Source: Lolium rigidum (Eukaryota > Streptophyta > Magnoliopsida > Poales > Poaceae). From it: a stretch of DNA of 64,000 nucleotides. Every line of letters begins with the position of its first letter. Positions within the stretch are counted from its first letter, which is position 1. The position numbers were made by a program, and so were the translations under genes. A model generated the notes under the pieces. The model made no database searches and was not told the origin of the DNA. It saw only the letters and a program-made list of their open reading frames with translations. This document shows positions 1-11,513 of the stretch, piece by piece. Location of the stretch: the NCBI RefSeq assembly GCF_022539505.1, contig NC_061513.1, positions 182,558,017-182,622,016 of the forward strand, given 5' to 3'.

Positions 1-1168
1 CTTCGCCTATAAAATCCCTTTCGACCTAAAAACACCGTAACTTTTGACGAAACTCCAAAAAGACTCCAGGGGCGCCGCCGCCATCGCGAAACTCCAATTC
101 GGGGGACAGAAGTCTCTGTCCCGGCACCCTGCCGGGACGGGGAAGTGCCCCCGGAAGCCATCTCCATCAACGCCATCGCCTCAATCATGCTCCGTGAGTA
201 GTTCCCTCATGGGCTACGGGTTCTAGCTGTAGCTAGTTGGTATCATCTCTCCCATGTACTTCAATACAATGATCTCATGAGCTGCCTTACATGATTGAGA
301 TTCATCTGATGTAATCGGTGTTGTGTTTGTCGGGATCCGATGGATTGTTACATTATGATTGTCTATCTACAAAGTTTATGAAGTTATTGTTGCTGCAATC
401 TTGTTGTGTTTAATGCTTGTCACTAGGGCCCGAGTGGCATGATCTTAGATTTAAGCTCTATACTTATTGCTTAGATTGTATCTACAAGTTGTATGCACAT
501 GTCGCTGTCCGGAACCAATGGCCCCGAAGTGACGAAATCGGGACAACCGGAGGGGATGGTAGTGATGTGAGGATCACATGTTTTCACGGAGTGTTAATGC
601 TTTGCTCCGGTGCTCTATTAAAAGGAGTACCTTAATATCAAGTAGATTCCCTTGAGGCCCGGCTGCCACCGGCTGGTAGGACAAAAGATGTTGTGCAAGT
701 TTCTCATTGCGAGCACGTACGACTATTATTGGAAAACATGCCTACATGATTAATGATCTTGATATTCTGTCTTAATGCTATTTCAATCCTATCAATTGCC
801 CGAATGTAATTTGTTCACCCAACACTTGTTATTGGAGAGTTGCCACTAGTGTAGATAGCTGGGAACCCCGGTCCATCTTTCATCATTATATACTTGTTCT
901 ACATGTCATTGGAAGTAGTATCAACTATCTTCTGGTGCCATTGCTCTCATATTACTATTACTGCTGCTGTGTTACTGTTACTATTGCTCTCATATCATCG
1001 CTACTTTCACATCACCCCTGTTGCTAGTGCTTTTCCAGGTGCAGCTGAATTGACAACTCAGTTGTTAAGGCTTATAAGTATTCTTTACCTCCCCTTGTGT
1101 CGAATCAATAAATTTGGGTTTTACTTCCCTCGAAGACTGTTGCGATCCCCTATACTTGTGGGTCATCA
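1..1168 (+). mobile_element. Truncated gypsy-type LTR (3' part)
   Basis: The window opens inside an LTR. Its first 200 bases resemble the transcribed part of the LTRs at 32640-32860 and 37620-37840 (same order of GACGAAACTCC, GACTCC and GGGGACAGAA blocks), but the rest diverges, so it is a related family and not the same one. The right end is TGTGGGTCATCA at 1157-1168, a normal LTR terminus ending in CA. No primer binding site follows, so this is the 3' LTR or a solo LTR. The left TSD lies outside the window. No protein is encoded here. Naming a family (Fatima/WHAM-like) would be a guess. Confidence 0.75.
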
Positions 1169-1725
1169 GGCTTCACGTCGTCGTCGCTTTCATCGTCAGT
1201 ATCTTCGTCGTCCGAGTAGTAGTACTTCCTGCACATTGTTCCGTCGAACACCTTCACTGTGAGCACATCATCGCCTTCATATTTGAAGTGTACGAAGCAG
1301 CCGAAATCCACACCGTGCGCGATGGTGAAATTCTCCCAGCCCTTGTCGAGGTACATCCGGCCTTGACCGTCAAATAGGACCTCCACGGTCCAGAGACGAG
1401 GACCACAGTCAGCTGCTCGCAGATACACCTTAGCTGGCTCTTGGCCGTCAAGATAGTCCGCAAACTTTTTTGGGAGCGCCTGCAAAGAGATCCAGCGCCG
1501 ATCGATTGAAATTAAAGGTTTTTTAGAACATGCCCATAATTGATCACATGCATCATATATGTTGGAACGCGTACGTACCTTCTTGACCAAAGGGTCTTCA
1601 TAGACGACGATGAAGAACTCCTCTATGATCAATGGCAGTGTTGACGGTGGTGGTGGCAATGATGATGATCCACCACCCCGGCCGCCCCTTCCCCTTCCGG
1701 TCCGCGTCCGAGACGTGGAAGCCAT
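1150..1725 (-). CDS. B3 DNA-binding domain protein, two exons
   Basis: Likely a nuclear plant-specific DNA-binding protein of the B3 superfamily (REM/Os03g-type). Exon 1 is 1725-1579 and exon 2 is 1479-1150, joined by a GT-AG intron at 1578-1480 in phase 0. The spliced product is about 158 residues. Residues 1-30 are low complexity (Gly/Arg/Ser/Pro). The B3 domain begins near residue 36 with a hydrophobic F-I-V-V-Y strand. It continues across the junction into LPKKFADYLDG, the W-T-V-E-V strand, the DKGWENF block and F-V-H-F-K-Y-E-G. An acidic tail rich in D/E/S follows. The 99-nt intron is in frame and has no stop, so retention would give 191 residues. The last codons and the stop derive from the adjacent LTR. 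A TATA box lies about 76 bp upstream of the ATG. The fold assignment is firm; the target genes are unknown. Confidence 0.72.
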   Translation of the reverse strand: MASTSRTRTGRGRGGRGGGSSSLPPPPSTLPLIIEEFFIVVYEDPLVKKVRTRSNIYDACDQLWACSKKPLISIDRRWISLQALPKKFADYLDGQEPAKVYLRAADCGPRLWTVEVLFDGQGRMYLDKGWENFTIAHGVDFGCFVHFKYEGDDVLTVKVFDGTMCRKYYYSDDEDTDDESDDDVKPDDPQV

Positions 1726-1799
1726 GGCAATGGATCAAGTATATGTGAATGAAGAAGAGAGAGGCAGAACCTATTGACACCAGGGATGGCCGTTGTGGG

Positions 1800-1915
1800 T
1801 TTTTATAAGGGAGAGATGACCGTTGTAGGGGTTTAGACAATAAATTAAGGAGGAGGTGACCGTTGTGGGGGTTTACACAATAAATTAAGGAGGAGATGAC
1901 CATTGTGGGGGTATA
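1800..1915. repeat. 40-bp tandem repeat in the B3 promoter
   Basis: About three imperfect units, each containing GACCGTTGTGGGGGTTTA followed by an AATAAATTAAGGAGGAG block. Period is 40 bp. It lies directly upstream of the B3 core promoter. Confidence 0.65.
1801..1807 (-). promoter_or_regulatory. TATA box of the B3 gene
   Basis: On the minus strand the sequence reads TATAAAA within CTTATAAAAACCC, about 76-82 bp upstream of the B3 start codon at 1725. That spacing suits a plant core promoter with a short leader. It sits in the first unit of a 40-bp tandem repeat. Confidence 0.5.
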
Positions 1916-1969
1916 TATCTCAACAAAAAAGTAATGCGGACTATCTTGACGGAAATGGAACTTCATGAT

Positions 1970-2403
1970 ATAGTTTATCATTTTACCTTGAAAAGTAATG
2001 CCTAAAAGAAATGGTAATTCCTGATAGTTTATCATTTTACCGTAATGGCTACAAGAAATCGGTGATTGTTCATCATTTTTTGCGTGAAAAGTAATGGCTA
2101 CAACAAATCGGTGATGGTTTATCGTTTTTGCGTGGAAAGTAATGGCTACAACAAATGGGTGATGGTGTATCATTTTTTGCGTGAAAAATAATGGCTACAA
2201 GAAATCGGTGATTGTTCATCATTTTTTGCGTGGAAAGTAATGGCTACAACAAATCGGTGATGGTTTATCATTTTTTGCGTGGAAAGTAATGGCTACAAGA
2301 AATGGGTGATGGTGTATCATTTTTTGCGTGAAAAGTAATGGCTGGTGGTTTATCATTTTTTGCGTGCAACATAATGGCTACAAGAAATGGGTGATGGTGT
2401 ATC
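1970..2403. repeat. 49-bp minisatellite, left part
   Basis: Roughly nine imperfect units of about 49 bp, each with GTAATGGCTACAA, AAATSGGTGATGG and ATCATTTTTTGCGTG. One or two units carry internal deletions (about 2338-2352). The array resumes at 3666-3775 after a solo LTR. It may form part of the distal B3 promoter. Confidence 0.75.
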
Positions 2404-3665
2404 TGAAAGAACATCTCTCATATTATGTTTTGTGTGTTTGATGTCAATGTATGTGATACACTAATGGTTGTTTAAGTGGTACAGGGATTACATAGATACA
2501 TTTGTATGTGTGTTGGATGTGGTCGATCGTTGTCAAAAAGCATCGGCAGAAAACTCACCGAGGCCGGATAATCCGGGCCGGATATTTCCAAAATATCCGG
2601 CCCCCAGAATTTCGGCTAAGGACTTGAGGAGATGCAGCTCAGTATAGGGGCCTGACATTTGCCCGGATATTGTCCCGGTTTTGTACCTGGAGGCCGGATT
2701 ATCCGGGGGGGCCGGATTATCCGGGCCGGATATTTCAAGAATATCCGGGCCCCTCGAAAATGGCTAAGGACCTGAAGATTTGCTTCTCTGACTAGGGGCC
2801 GGACATTTGCCCGGACATTGTCATGGTTTTGTTCCTGGAGGCCGGATTATCCGGGGGGGGGGGGGCGGATTATCCGGCTCCCCGAAATGCACAACGGCTG
2901 GATTTTGGGGAGGGGTATTTATACCCCTCTTCTTCTTCCTTACCCCTTGGCTCAATCATTGCACAAGAAATCTGCCAAGCTTCACCTCCATTAGAGCCAC
3001 CTCAAGAAACACAAGATTTGCAAGATCTCCTTCCTCCCCCAACCAAATATCTTGATCTTTGGATATTCGAAGGAGAAGCCACCGATCTACATCCTCACCG
3101 AAGCGTTTTTCATTCCCCCCTCATTTGTTTGAGGGATCTCATGCTAGTGTTCCTATTTGGTTCCCTAGTTGATTTGTTGTTGATGTGTTGTTGTTGATTG
3201 TTGTATTGTTACAGATTTGGGAGCCTCCAATTCAGTTGTGGATGTGTGCCCCAAGAACCTTGTAAAGGCCCGGTTTCCGCCTCGAGGAAATCCCTTAGTG
3301 GAAGTGGGCTAGGCCTTCGTGGCGTTGCTCACGGGAGATCCGAGTGAAGCCTTCGTGGCTGTTGGTTTGGCTTGCGTAGCAACCACACTCCTCCAAACGT
3401 AGACGTACTTTCTTGCAAAGGAAGGGAACTACGGGAATCATCTCCGTGTCATCGCGTGCTCCACTCTCGGTTACCTCTATCCCATTCTATCTCCTATATA
3501 TTGCGTAGCTATATCTTGCTTAGTTGATAACCTTGTCATATAGGTAAATTCACTTAGTTGCATATCTAGAGAATTTACCTTTGTGTCAAGCCTAAATTGA
3601 AAAAGAACTAAAATTTGGGTAGCACCTATTCACCCCCCCTCTAGGTGCGGCATACGATCCTTTCA
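2404..3665 (+). mobile_element. Solo LTR, 1262 bp, TSD GTATC
   Basis: Begins TGAAAGAACATC and ends GATCCTTTCA, so it has TG...CA termini. It is flanked on both sides by GTATC (2399-2403 and 3666-3670), and removing it plus one TSD rebuilds a perfect minisatellite unit. There is no second LTR or internal domain, so this is a solo LTR formed by LTR-LTR recombination. A TATA-like TATTTATA sits at 2916-2923, directly after an array of CCGG-bearing palindromes (2548-2885). Confidence 0.85.
2548..2885. repeat. CCGG palindrome array inside the solo LTR
   Basis: Repeated short palindromes of the form CCGGATWATCCGG and GGCCGGATATT occur in about three related blocks of roughly 120 bp. The last block has a G run of about 13. 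The array ends just upstream of the LTR TATA-like box. Confidence 0.7.
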
Positions 3666-3775
3666 GTATCATTTTTTGCATGAAAAGTAATGGCTACAAT
3701 AAATCGGTGATGGTTTATCATTTTTTGCGTGAAAAATAATGCCTAAAAGATTTTATAATTTAGCTCGTGAAAAAT
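3666..3775. repeat. 49-bp minisatellite, right part
   Basis: About two further units of the same repeat as 1970-2403, separated from it by the solo LTR. The last unit decays after TTGCGTGAAAAATAATGC. Confidence 0.7.
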
Positions 3776-4741
3776 AATGCAGAAAACCAAACTTTAGCGT
3801 ACTGGGTAACCGCCCTTTAGCATACATAGAGGGTGGAAGCTAACCACCGACAGAGAGAGAGGGTGGTGGCCCCGACCAGAGAGAGAGATAGGGGTTATCC
3901 TACCCGTTAAATCATACGATCAACGGTCGGCGGGCACGATCCGCGTAAAATGGGCTAGACCAATCAGGGCAATGTTGGGCGTCTGTGAGAATTTGTGAAG
4001 GAAGAGGGCAAAACTGAGTAGTATCAAGAAACCAAGGGCAAGTGAGTAGTAAACAGACTAAGGGATTCAAATATGAGATTTAAAAAATGAAAAATGTGTG
4101 TTTTGTACAATGAAACCCATCTTGGCCTACCTCAAACTATTTGCAATACAAATATACATGAGTGTGAAAATTATGGCCTCATTCAGACAAAGTATGTTTT
4201 GGGGAAAGCTGTTTTGGGTAGGACTTATTGTGGAAAACCATGCACCTTCATAGCTACTAGGTGATTTGAGAAGTGGCAATTTGTGGTAAAACTTGATTTA
4301 TCTATGATTTGAGAAGTGCCAATTTGTGGTAAAGACTCCATGAGTAAGTGCCACTCTTTTTCGGAATTTGTTGCACATTAAATAACTCATTTAACTAGTT
4401 AGTCCCATTTGTTGACTCTCTGTTGACCAGCCACTTGAGGGTAAAACTGAGTATATTGCACTAGCCAGTATTAGCACTCAAGGGGAAAACTGAGCACACA
4501 AAAAATGCTAGTATATGACTCGAGGGTATACCCGAGTATATCTAAATTTCCAGGGTTAGACTCGAGGACGCATGTTGCGGTGCGAAGTGGAAGACGTGCC
4601 ATTGTTGACGCGTGTCGCGGTGCAAACGTGCAATAGTGGACGAGTAGGACGCGGGTTGCATTTAGGACGCGTAAGCCCCTCTCTCCCTCCTTCTGCACAC
4701 AGTACGTCTCATTCTCGCTCACGCATGAAACCACGCCTCTC
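3776..4741. other. Intergenic; distal upstream DNA of the DUF295 gene
   Basis: No gene is supported. There are two imperfect copies of a block with GATTTGAGAAGTG and CAATTTGTGGTAAA (about 4260-4340), short GA-rich runs near 3850-3890, and several AAAACTGAGTA-like strings that recur at 13420-13470 beyond the DUF295 gene. Before the LTR insertion at 4742 this DNA was contiguous with 11446, that is, with the 5' leader of the DUF295 gene. Confidence 0.5.
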
Positions 4742-6337
4742 TGATGCGTGTAGTTGACACGTCCGTTGGGAACCCCAAGAGGAAGGTGTGATGCGCACAG
4801 CGGCAAGTTTCCCTCAGTAAGAAACCAAGGTTTAATCGAACCAGTAGGAGTCAAGAAGAACGTTGAAGGTTGATGGCGGCGGGATGTAGTGCGGCGCAAC
4901 ACCGGAGATTCCGGCGCCAACGTGGAACCCGCACAACACAACCAAAGTACTTTGCCCCAACGAAACAAGTGAGGTTGTCAATCTCACCGGCTTGCTCGTA
5001 ACAAAGGATTAACCGAATTGTGTGGAAGATGATTGTTTGCAGAGAAAACGAGTAAAACAAGTATTGCAGACAGATTTGTATTTCGAGTATTAAAGAATGG
5101 ACCGGGGTCCACAGTTCACTAGAGGTGTCTCTCCCATAAGATAAAAGCATGTTGGGTGAACAAATTACAGTCGGGCAATTGACAAATAGAGAGGGCATAA
5201 CAATGCACATACATGGCACGATAAGTATAGTGAGATTTAATTGGGCATTACGACAAAGTACATATACCGCCATCCAACTGCATCTATGCCTAAAAAGTCC
5301 ACCTTCAGGTTATCGTCCGAACCCCTTCCAGTATTAAGTTGCAAAGCAACGTGACAATTGCATTAAGTATGGTGCGTAATGTAATCAACAACTACATCCT
5401 CGGACATAGCGCCAATGTTTTATCCCTAGTGGCAACAAGCACAACACAACCTTAGAACTTTCCGTCACTCGTCCCGTGTGTCAATGCAGGCATGAACCCA
5501 CTATCGAGCATAAATACTCCCTCTTGGAGTTAAAAGCAAAAACTTGGCCGAGCCTCTACTAGTAACGGAGAGCATGCAAGATCATAAACAACACATATGT
5601 AATAACTTGATAATTAACATAACATGGTATTCTCTATCCATCGGATCCCGACAAACACAACATAGAGTATTACGGATAGATGATCTTGATCATGTTAGGC
5701 AGCTCACAAGATCCAACAATGAAGCACAATGAGGAGAAGACAACCATCTAGCTACTGCTATGGACCCATAGTCCAGGGGTGAACTACTCACCCATCACTC
5801 CGGAGGCGACCATGGCGGTGTAGAGTCCTCCGGGAGATGAATCCCCTCTCCGGCAGAGGTGCCGGAGGAGATCTCCGGAATCCCCGAGATGGGATCGGCG
5901 GCGGCGGCGTCTCGCAAGGTTTTCCGTATCGTGGTTTTTCGCCTCGGGGTTTCGCGATGGAGGCTTTAAGTAGGCGGAAGGGCAGAGTCGGGGGCTAACG
6001 AGGGGCCCACACCACGGGCGGCGCGGGCCCCCTTGGCCGCGCCGCCATGTGGTGTCGCCACCTCGTGGCCCCACTTCGTATGCTCTTCGGTCTTCCGGAA
6101 GGTTCGTGGCAAAATAGGCCCCCGGGTCTTCGTTTCGTCCAATTCCGAGAATATTTCGTTACTAGGATTTCTGAAACCAAAAACAGCAGAAAACGTGAAC
6201 CGGCACTTCGGCATCTTGTTAATAGGTTAGTTCCGTAAAATGCACGAATATGACATAAAGTGTGCATAAAACATGTAGGTATCATCAATAATATGGCATA
6301 GAACATAAGAAATTATCGATACGTCGGAGACGTATCA
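4742..6337 (-). repeat. 3' LTR of the minus-strand element
   Basis: Starts TGATGCGTGTAG and ends GACGTATCA on the plus strand. Differs from its partner by scattered substitutions and many 1-2 bp differences at CAG/CTG sites. Confidence 0.88.
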
Positions 6338-6358
6338 AGCATCCCCAAGCTTAGTTCC
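6338..6358 (-). promoter_or_regulatory. Polypurine tract
   Basis: The minus strand reads TAAGCTTGGGGATGCT immediately before the 3' LTR. This is the expected plus-strand primer. The same motif occurs internally at 8221-8238, 8279-8297 and, partly, 9409-9424. Confidence 0.65.
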
Positions 6359-8928
6359 GCTCGTCCCGAGCAGTGTAAAACGATAACAAAGATAATTTCT
6401 GAAGTGATATGCCATCATAACCTTGATCATACTATTTGTAAACATATGTAGTGGATGCAGCGATCAAAACAATGGTAATGACATGAGTAAACAAGTGAAT
6501 CATAAAGCAAAGACTTTTCATGAATAGTACTTCAAGACAAGTATTAATAAGTCTTGCATAAGAGTTAACTCATAAAGCAATAAATCAAAGTAAAGGTATT
6601 GAAGCAACACAAAGGAAGATTAAGTTTCAGCGGTTGCTTTCAACTTGTAACATGTATATCTCATGGATAATTGTCAACATAGAGTAATATAACAAGTACA
6701 ATATGCAAGTATGTAGGAATCAATGCACAGTTCACACAAGTGTTTGCTTCTTGAGGTGGAGAGAGATAGGTGAACTGACTCAACATAAAAGTAAAAAAGA
6801 ATGGTCCTTCAAAGAGGAAAGCATCGATTGCTATATTTGTGCTAGAGCTTTTATTTTGAAAACATGAAACAATTTTGTCAACGGTAGTAATAAAGCATAT
6901 GAGTTATGTACATTATATCTTACAAGTTGCAAGCCTCATGCATAGTATACTAATAGTGCCCGCACCTTGTCCTAATTAACTTGGACTACCGGATCTTTGC
7001 AATGCACATGTTTTAACCAAGTGTCACAATGGGGTACCTCCATGCCGCCTCGTACAAAGGTCTAAGGAGAAAGCTCGCATTTTGGATTTCTCGCTTTTGA
7101 TTATTCTCAACTTAGACATCCATACCGGGACAACATGGACAACAGATAATGGACTCCTCTTTAATGCATAAGCATGTGGCAACAATTATTATTCTCATAT
7201 GAGATTGAGGATATATGTCCAAGACTCGAAACTTCCACCATGAATCATGGCTTTAGTTAGCGGCCCAATGCTCTTCTCTAACAATATGCATGCTCCAACC
7301 ATAAAGGTGGTAGATCTCTCTTACTTCGTACAAGACGGACATGCATAGCAACTCACATGATATTCAACAAAGAATAGTTGATGGCGTCCCCGTAAGCATG
7401 GTTATCGCACAACAAGCAACTTAATAAGAGATAAAGTGCATAAGTACATATTCAATACCACAATAGTTTTTAAGCTATTTGTCCCATGAGCTATATATTG
7501 CAAAGGTGAATGATGGAATTTTAAAGGTAGCACTCAAGCAATTTACTTTGGAATGGCGGATAAATACCATGTAGTAGGTAGATATGGTGGACACAAATGG
7601 CATAGTGGTTGGCTCAAGTATTTTGGATGCATGAGAAGTATTCCCTCTCGATACAAGGTTTAGGCTAGCAAGGTTATTTGAAACAAACACAAGGATGAAC
7701 GGTGCAGCAAAACTCACATAAAAGACATATTGTAAACATCATAAGACTCTACACCGTCTTCCTTGTTGTTCAAAACTCAATACTAGATGTTATCTAGACT
7801 CTAGAGAAACTAAATATGCAAACCAAATTAGCAAGCTCTAAGTATTTCTTCATTAATGGGTGCAAAGTATATGATGCAAGAGCTTAAACATGAGCACAAC
7901 AATTGCCAAGTATCAAATTATCCAAGACATTTTAGAGTTACTACATGTAGCATTTTCCAATTCCAACCATATAACAATTTAACGAAGAAGAAACTTCGCC
8001 ATGAATACTATGAGTAGAGCCTAAGGACATACTTGTCCATATGCTACAGAGGAGCGTGTCTCTCTCCCATAAAGTTAATGCTAGGATCCATTTTATTCAA
8101 ACAAAACAAAAAACAAAAACAAACCGACGCTCCAAGCAAAGTACATAAGATGTGACGGAATAAAAATATAGTTTCAGGGGAGGAACCTGATAATGTTGTC
8201 GATGAAGAAGGGGATGCTTTGGGCATCCCCAAGCTTAGACGCTTGAGTCTTCTTATAATATGCAGGGGTGAACCACCGGGGCATCCCCAAGCTTAGAGCT
8301 TTCACTCTCCTTGATCATATTGCATCATACTCCTCTCTTTGATCCTTGAAAACTTCCTCCACACCAAACTCGAAACAACTCATTAGAGGGTTAGTGCTTA
8401 ATAAAAATTAACATGTTCAGAGGTGACACAATCATTCTTAACACTTCTGGACATTGCATAAAGCTACTGGACATTAATGGATCAAAGAAATTCATCCAAC
8501 ATAGCAAAAGAGGCAATGCGAAATAAAAGACAGAATCTGTCAAAACAGAACAATCCGTAAAGATGGATTTTATTAGGCCACCAGACTTGCTCAAATGAAA
8601 ATGCTCAAATTGAATGAAAGTTGCGTACATATCTGAGGATCATGCACGTAAATTGGCTTAATTTTCTGAGCTACCTACAGGGAGGTAGACCCAGATTCGT
8701 GACAGCAAAGAAATCTGGAACTGCGCAGTAATCCAAATCTAGTACTTACTTTACTATCAAAGACTTTACTTGGCACAACAAAACTCAAAACTAAGATAAG
8801 GAGAGGTTGCTACAGTAGTAAACAACTTCCAAGACTCAAATATAAAATAAAATACTGTAGAAAAATAACACATGGGTTATCTCCCAAGAAGTTCTTTCTT
8901 TATAGCCATTAAGATGAGCTCAACAATT

Positions 8929-9593
8929 TTAATGATGCACTCGCAAGAAATAGTATTTGAAGCAAAAGAGAGCATCAGGAGGCAAATTCAAAACACATTT
9001 AAGTCTAAAATGCTTCCTATGCATAGGAATCTTGTAAATAAACAAGTTCATGAAGAGCAAAGTAACAAGCATAGGAAGATAAAACAAGTGTAGCTTCAAA
9101 AATTTCAGCACATAGAGAGGTGTTTTAGTAACATGAAAATTTCTACAACCATATTTTCCTCTCTCATAATAATTTTCAGTAGCATCATGAGCAAACTCAA
9201 CAATGTAACTATCACATAAAGCATTCTTATCATGAGTCTCATGCATAAAATTATTACTCTCCACGTAAGCATAATCAATTTTATTAGTTGTAGTGGGAGC
9301 AAATTCAACAAAGTGGCTATCATCATATATAGGAGGCATATTGTAATCATAAAAGAAAATTTTCTCCTCAATGCTTGGGGGACTAAAAAGATCATGCTCA
9401 TCGAGCCAGCTTCCCCAAGCTTAGAATTTTCCATAGCATTAGCAACAATGGTGTTCAAAGCATCCATAGTAATAACATTCCCATTAGCATGCATATAAAG
9501 TTCCATGGGTTTTTTAATTCTCTCTTCAAACACATCATGTCCTAATTCAAGATAAAGTTCATAAAGATCTCTCATATTTTTGTTGTTTTCCAT
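8929..9593 (-). pseudogene. Element-borne ORF with hydrophobic C terminus, frameshifted
   Basis: Counterpart of the intact 245-residue ORF at 33918-34655. The N-terminal part reads from 9593 and shares the IKKPM and ALNTIV blocks. A frameshift near 9390-9400 moves the reading frame, and the C-terminal part (9339-8929) shares the YERGKYGCRNFHVTK block, then a long hydrophobic stretch and the YKIPMHRKH block. No known retrotransposon domain is visible. It lies shortly after the primer binding site, where gag would normally sit. Function is unknown. Confidence 0.5.
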
Positions 9594-9827
9594 TATGCTT
9601 AACTAGTGAAATAAAAACATGCATGATATTAAGTAAAGTAAAACAAGTAACTAATTTTTTTGTGTTTTTGATATAGCAAACAAGATAGCAATAAAAGTGA
9701 AACTAGCAACTAATTTTTTTGTATTTTGATATAATGCAGCAAACAAAGTACTAAATAAAATAAAGCAAGACAAAAACAAAGTAAAGAGATTGAGAAGTGG
9801 AGACTCCCCTTGCAGCGTGTCTTGATC

Positions 9828-9845
9828 TCCCCGGCAACGGCGCCA
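9828..9845 (-). promoter_or_regulatory. Primer binding site, tRNA-Asp type
   Basis: The minus strand reads TGGCGCCGTTGCCGGGGA, complementary to the 3' end of plant tRNA-Asp(GTC). It is 11 nt from the 5' LTR end. Confidence 0.8.
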
Positions 9846-9856
9846 GAAATTTTGCT

Positions 9857-11445
9857 TGACGCGTGTAGTTGACACGTCCGTTGGGAACCCCAAGAGGAAG
9901 GTGTGATGCGCACAGCGGCAAGTTTCCTCGTAAGAAACCAAGGTTTAATCGAACTAGTAGGAGTCAAGAAGCACGTTGAAGGTTGATGGCGGCGGGATGT
10001 AGTGCGGCGCAACACCAGAGATTCCGCGCCAACGTGGAACCCGCAAAACACAACCAAAGTACTTTGCCCCAACGAAACAGAGTGAGGTTGTCAATCTCAC
10101 CGGCTTGCTATAACAAAGGATTAACCGAATTGTGTGGAAGATGATTGTTTGCAGAGAAAACAATAAAACAAGTATTGCAGACAGATTTGTATTTCAGGAT
10201 TAAAGAATGGACCGGGTCCACAGTTCACTAGAGGTGTCTCTCCCATAAGATAAAAGCATGTTGGGTGAACAAATTACAGTCGGGCAATTGACAAATAGAG
10301 AGGGCATAACAATGCACATACATGGCATGATAAGTATAGTGAGATTTAATTGGGCATTACGACAAAGTACATAGACCGCCATCCAACCGCATCTATGCCT
10401 AAAAAGTCCACCTTCAAGTTATCGTCCGAACCCCTTCCAGTATTAAGTTGCAAAGCAACAGACAATTGCATTAAGTATGGTGCGTAATGTAATCAACAAC
10501 TACATCCTCGGACATAGCGCCAATGTTTTATCCCTAGTGGCAACAGCACAACACAACCTTAGAACTTTCTGTCACTGTCCCAGGTGTCAATGCAGCATGA
10601 ACCCACTATCGAGCATAAATACTCCCTCTTGGAGTTAAAAGCAAAAACTTGGCCAGAGCCTCTACTAGTAACGGAGAGCATGCAAGATCATAAACAACAC
10701 ATATGTAATAACTTGATAATTAACATAACATGGTATTCTCTATCCATCGGATCCCGACAAACACAACATAGAGTATTACGAGATAGATGATCTTGATCAT
10801 GTTAGGCAGCTCACAAGATCCAACAATGAAGCACAATGAGGAGAAGACAACCATCTAGCTACCGCTATGGACCCATAGTCCAGGGGTGAACTACTCACTC
10901 ATCACTCCGGAGGCGACCATGGCAGTGTAGAGTCCTCCAGGAGATGAATCCCCTCTCCGGCGAGGTGCCGGAGGAGATCTCCGGAATCCCCCGAGATAGG
11001 ATCGGCGGCGGCGGCGTCTCGGCAAGGTTTTCCGTATCGTGGTTTTTCGCCTCGGGGCTTTCGCGACGGAGGCTTTAAGCAGGCGGAAGGGCGAGTCGGG
11101 GGCTAACGAGGGGCCCACACCACAGGCGGCGCGGGCCCCCTTGGCCGCGCCGCCATGTGGTGTCGCCACCTCGTGGCCCCACTTCGTATGCTCTTCGGTC
11201 TTCCGGAAGGTTCGTGGCAAAATAGGCCCCCGGGTCTTCGTTTCGTCCAATTCCGAGAATATTTCGTTACTAGGATTTCTGAAACCAAAAACAGCAGAAA
11301 ACGAGAACCGGCACTTCGGCATCTTGTTAATAGGTTAGTTCCAGAAAATGCACGAATATGACATAAAGTGTGCATAAAACATGTAGGTATCATCAATAAT
11401 ATGGCATAGAACATAAGAAATTATCGATACGTCGGAGACGTATCA
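9857..11445 (-). repeat. 5' LTR of the minus-strand element
   Basis: Starts TGACGCGTGTAG and ends GACGTATCA on the plus strand. It adjoins the primer site on its left and the CTCTC duplication on its right. Confidence 0.88.
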
Positions 11446-11513
11446 CTCTCACGTCCCATCAACTTCTCCAAATCGAAGGAAAAACCCCAACCGCCGTACG
11501 AGCCCTGCCGGCG

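Larger units (their letters stand above)
4742..11445 (-). mobile_element. Complete non-autonomous LTR retrotransposon, TSD CTCTC
   Basis: The 6704-bp element lies on the minus strand. Left LTR 4742-6337 (1596 bp) and right LTR 9857-11445 (1589 bp) have TG...CA ends, and CTCTC flanks the element at 4737-4741 and 11446-11450. The primer site matches plant tRNA-Asp, and a polypurine tract adjoins the left LTR. The 3.5-kb interior has no gag, protease, reverse transcriptase or integrase. It holds only a short ORF shared with the element at 32273-38692. This is a LARD-like member of a Sabrina/WHAM-type Triticeae gypsy group (family name from memory, not verified). The LTR promoter points away from the neighbouring DUF295 gene. 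Confidence 0.9.

Noticed and set aside
1970..2403. Regularly spaced repeats that could suggest a CRISPR array
   Set aside because: Repeats are contiguous, imperfect 49-bp units without spacers, in a plant nuclear context.
9828..9845. tRNA-Asp-like sequence
   Set aside because: Only the 3' 18 nt match; it is the retroelement primer binding site, not a tRNA gene. No complete tRNA or rRNA gene was seen.
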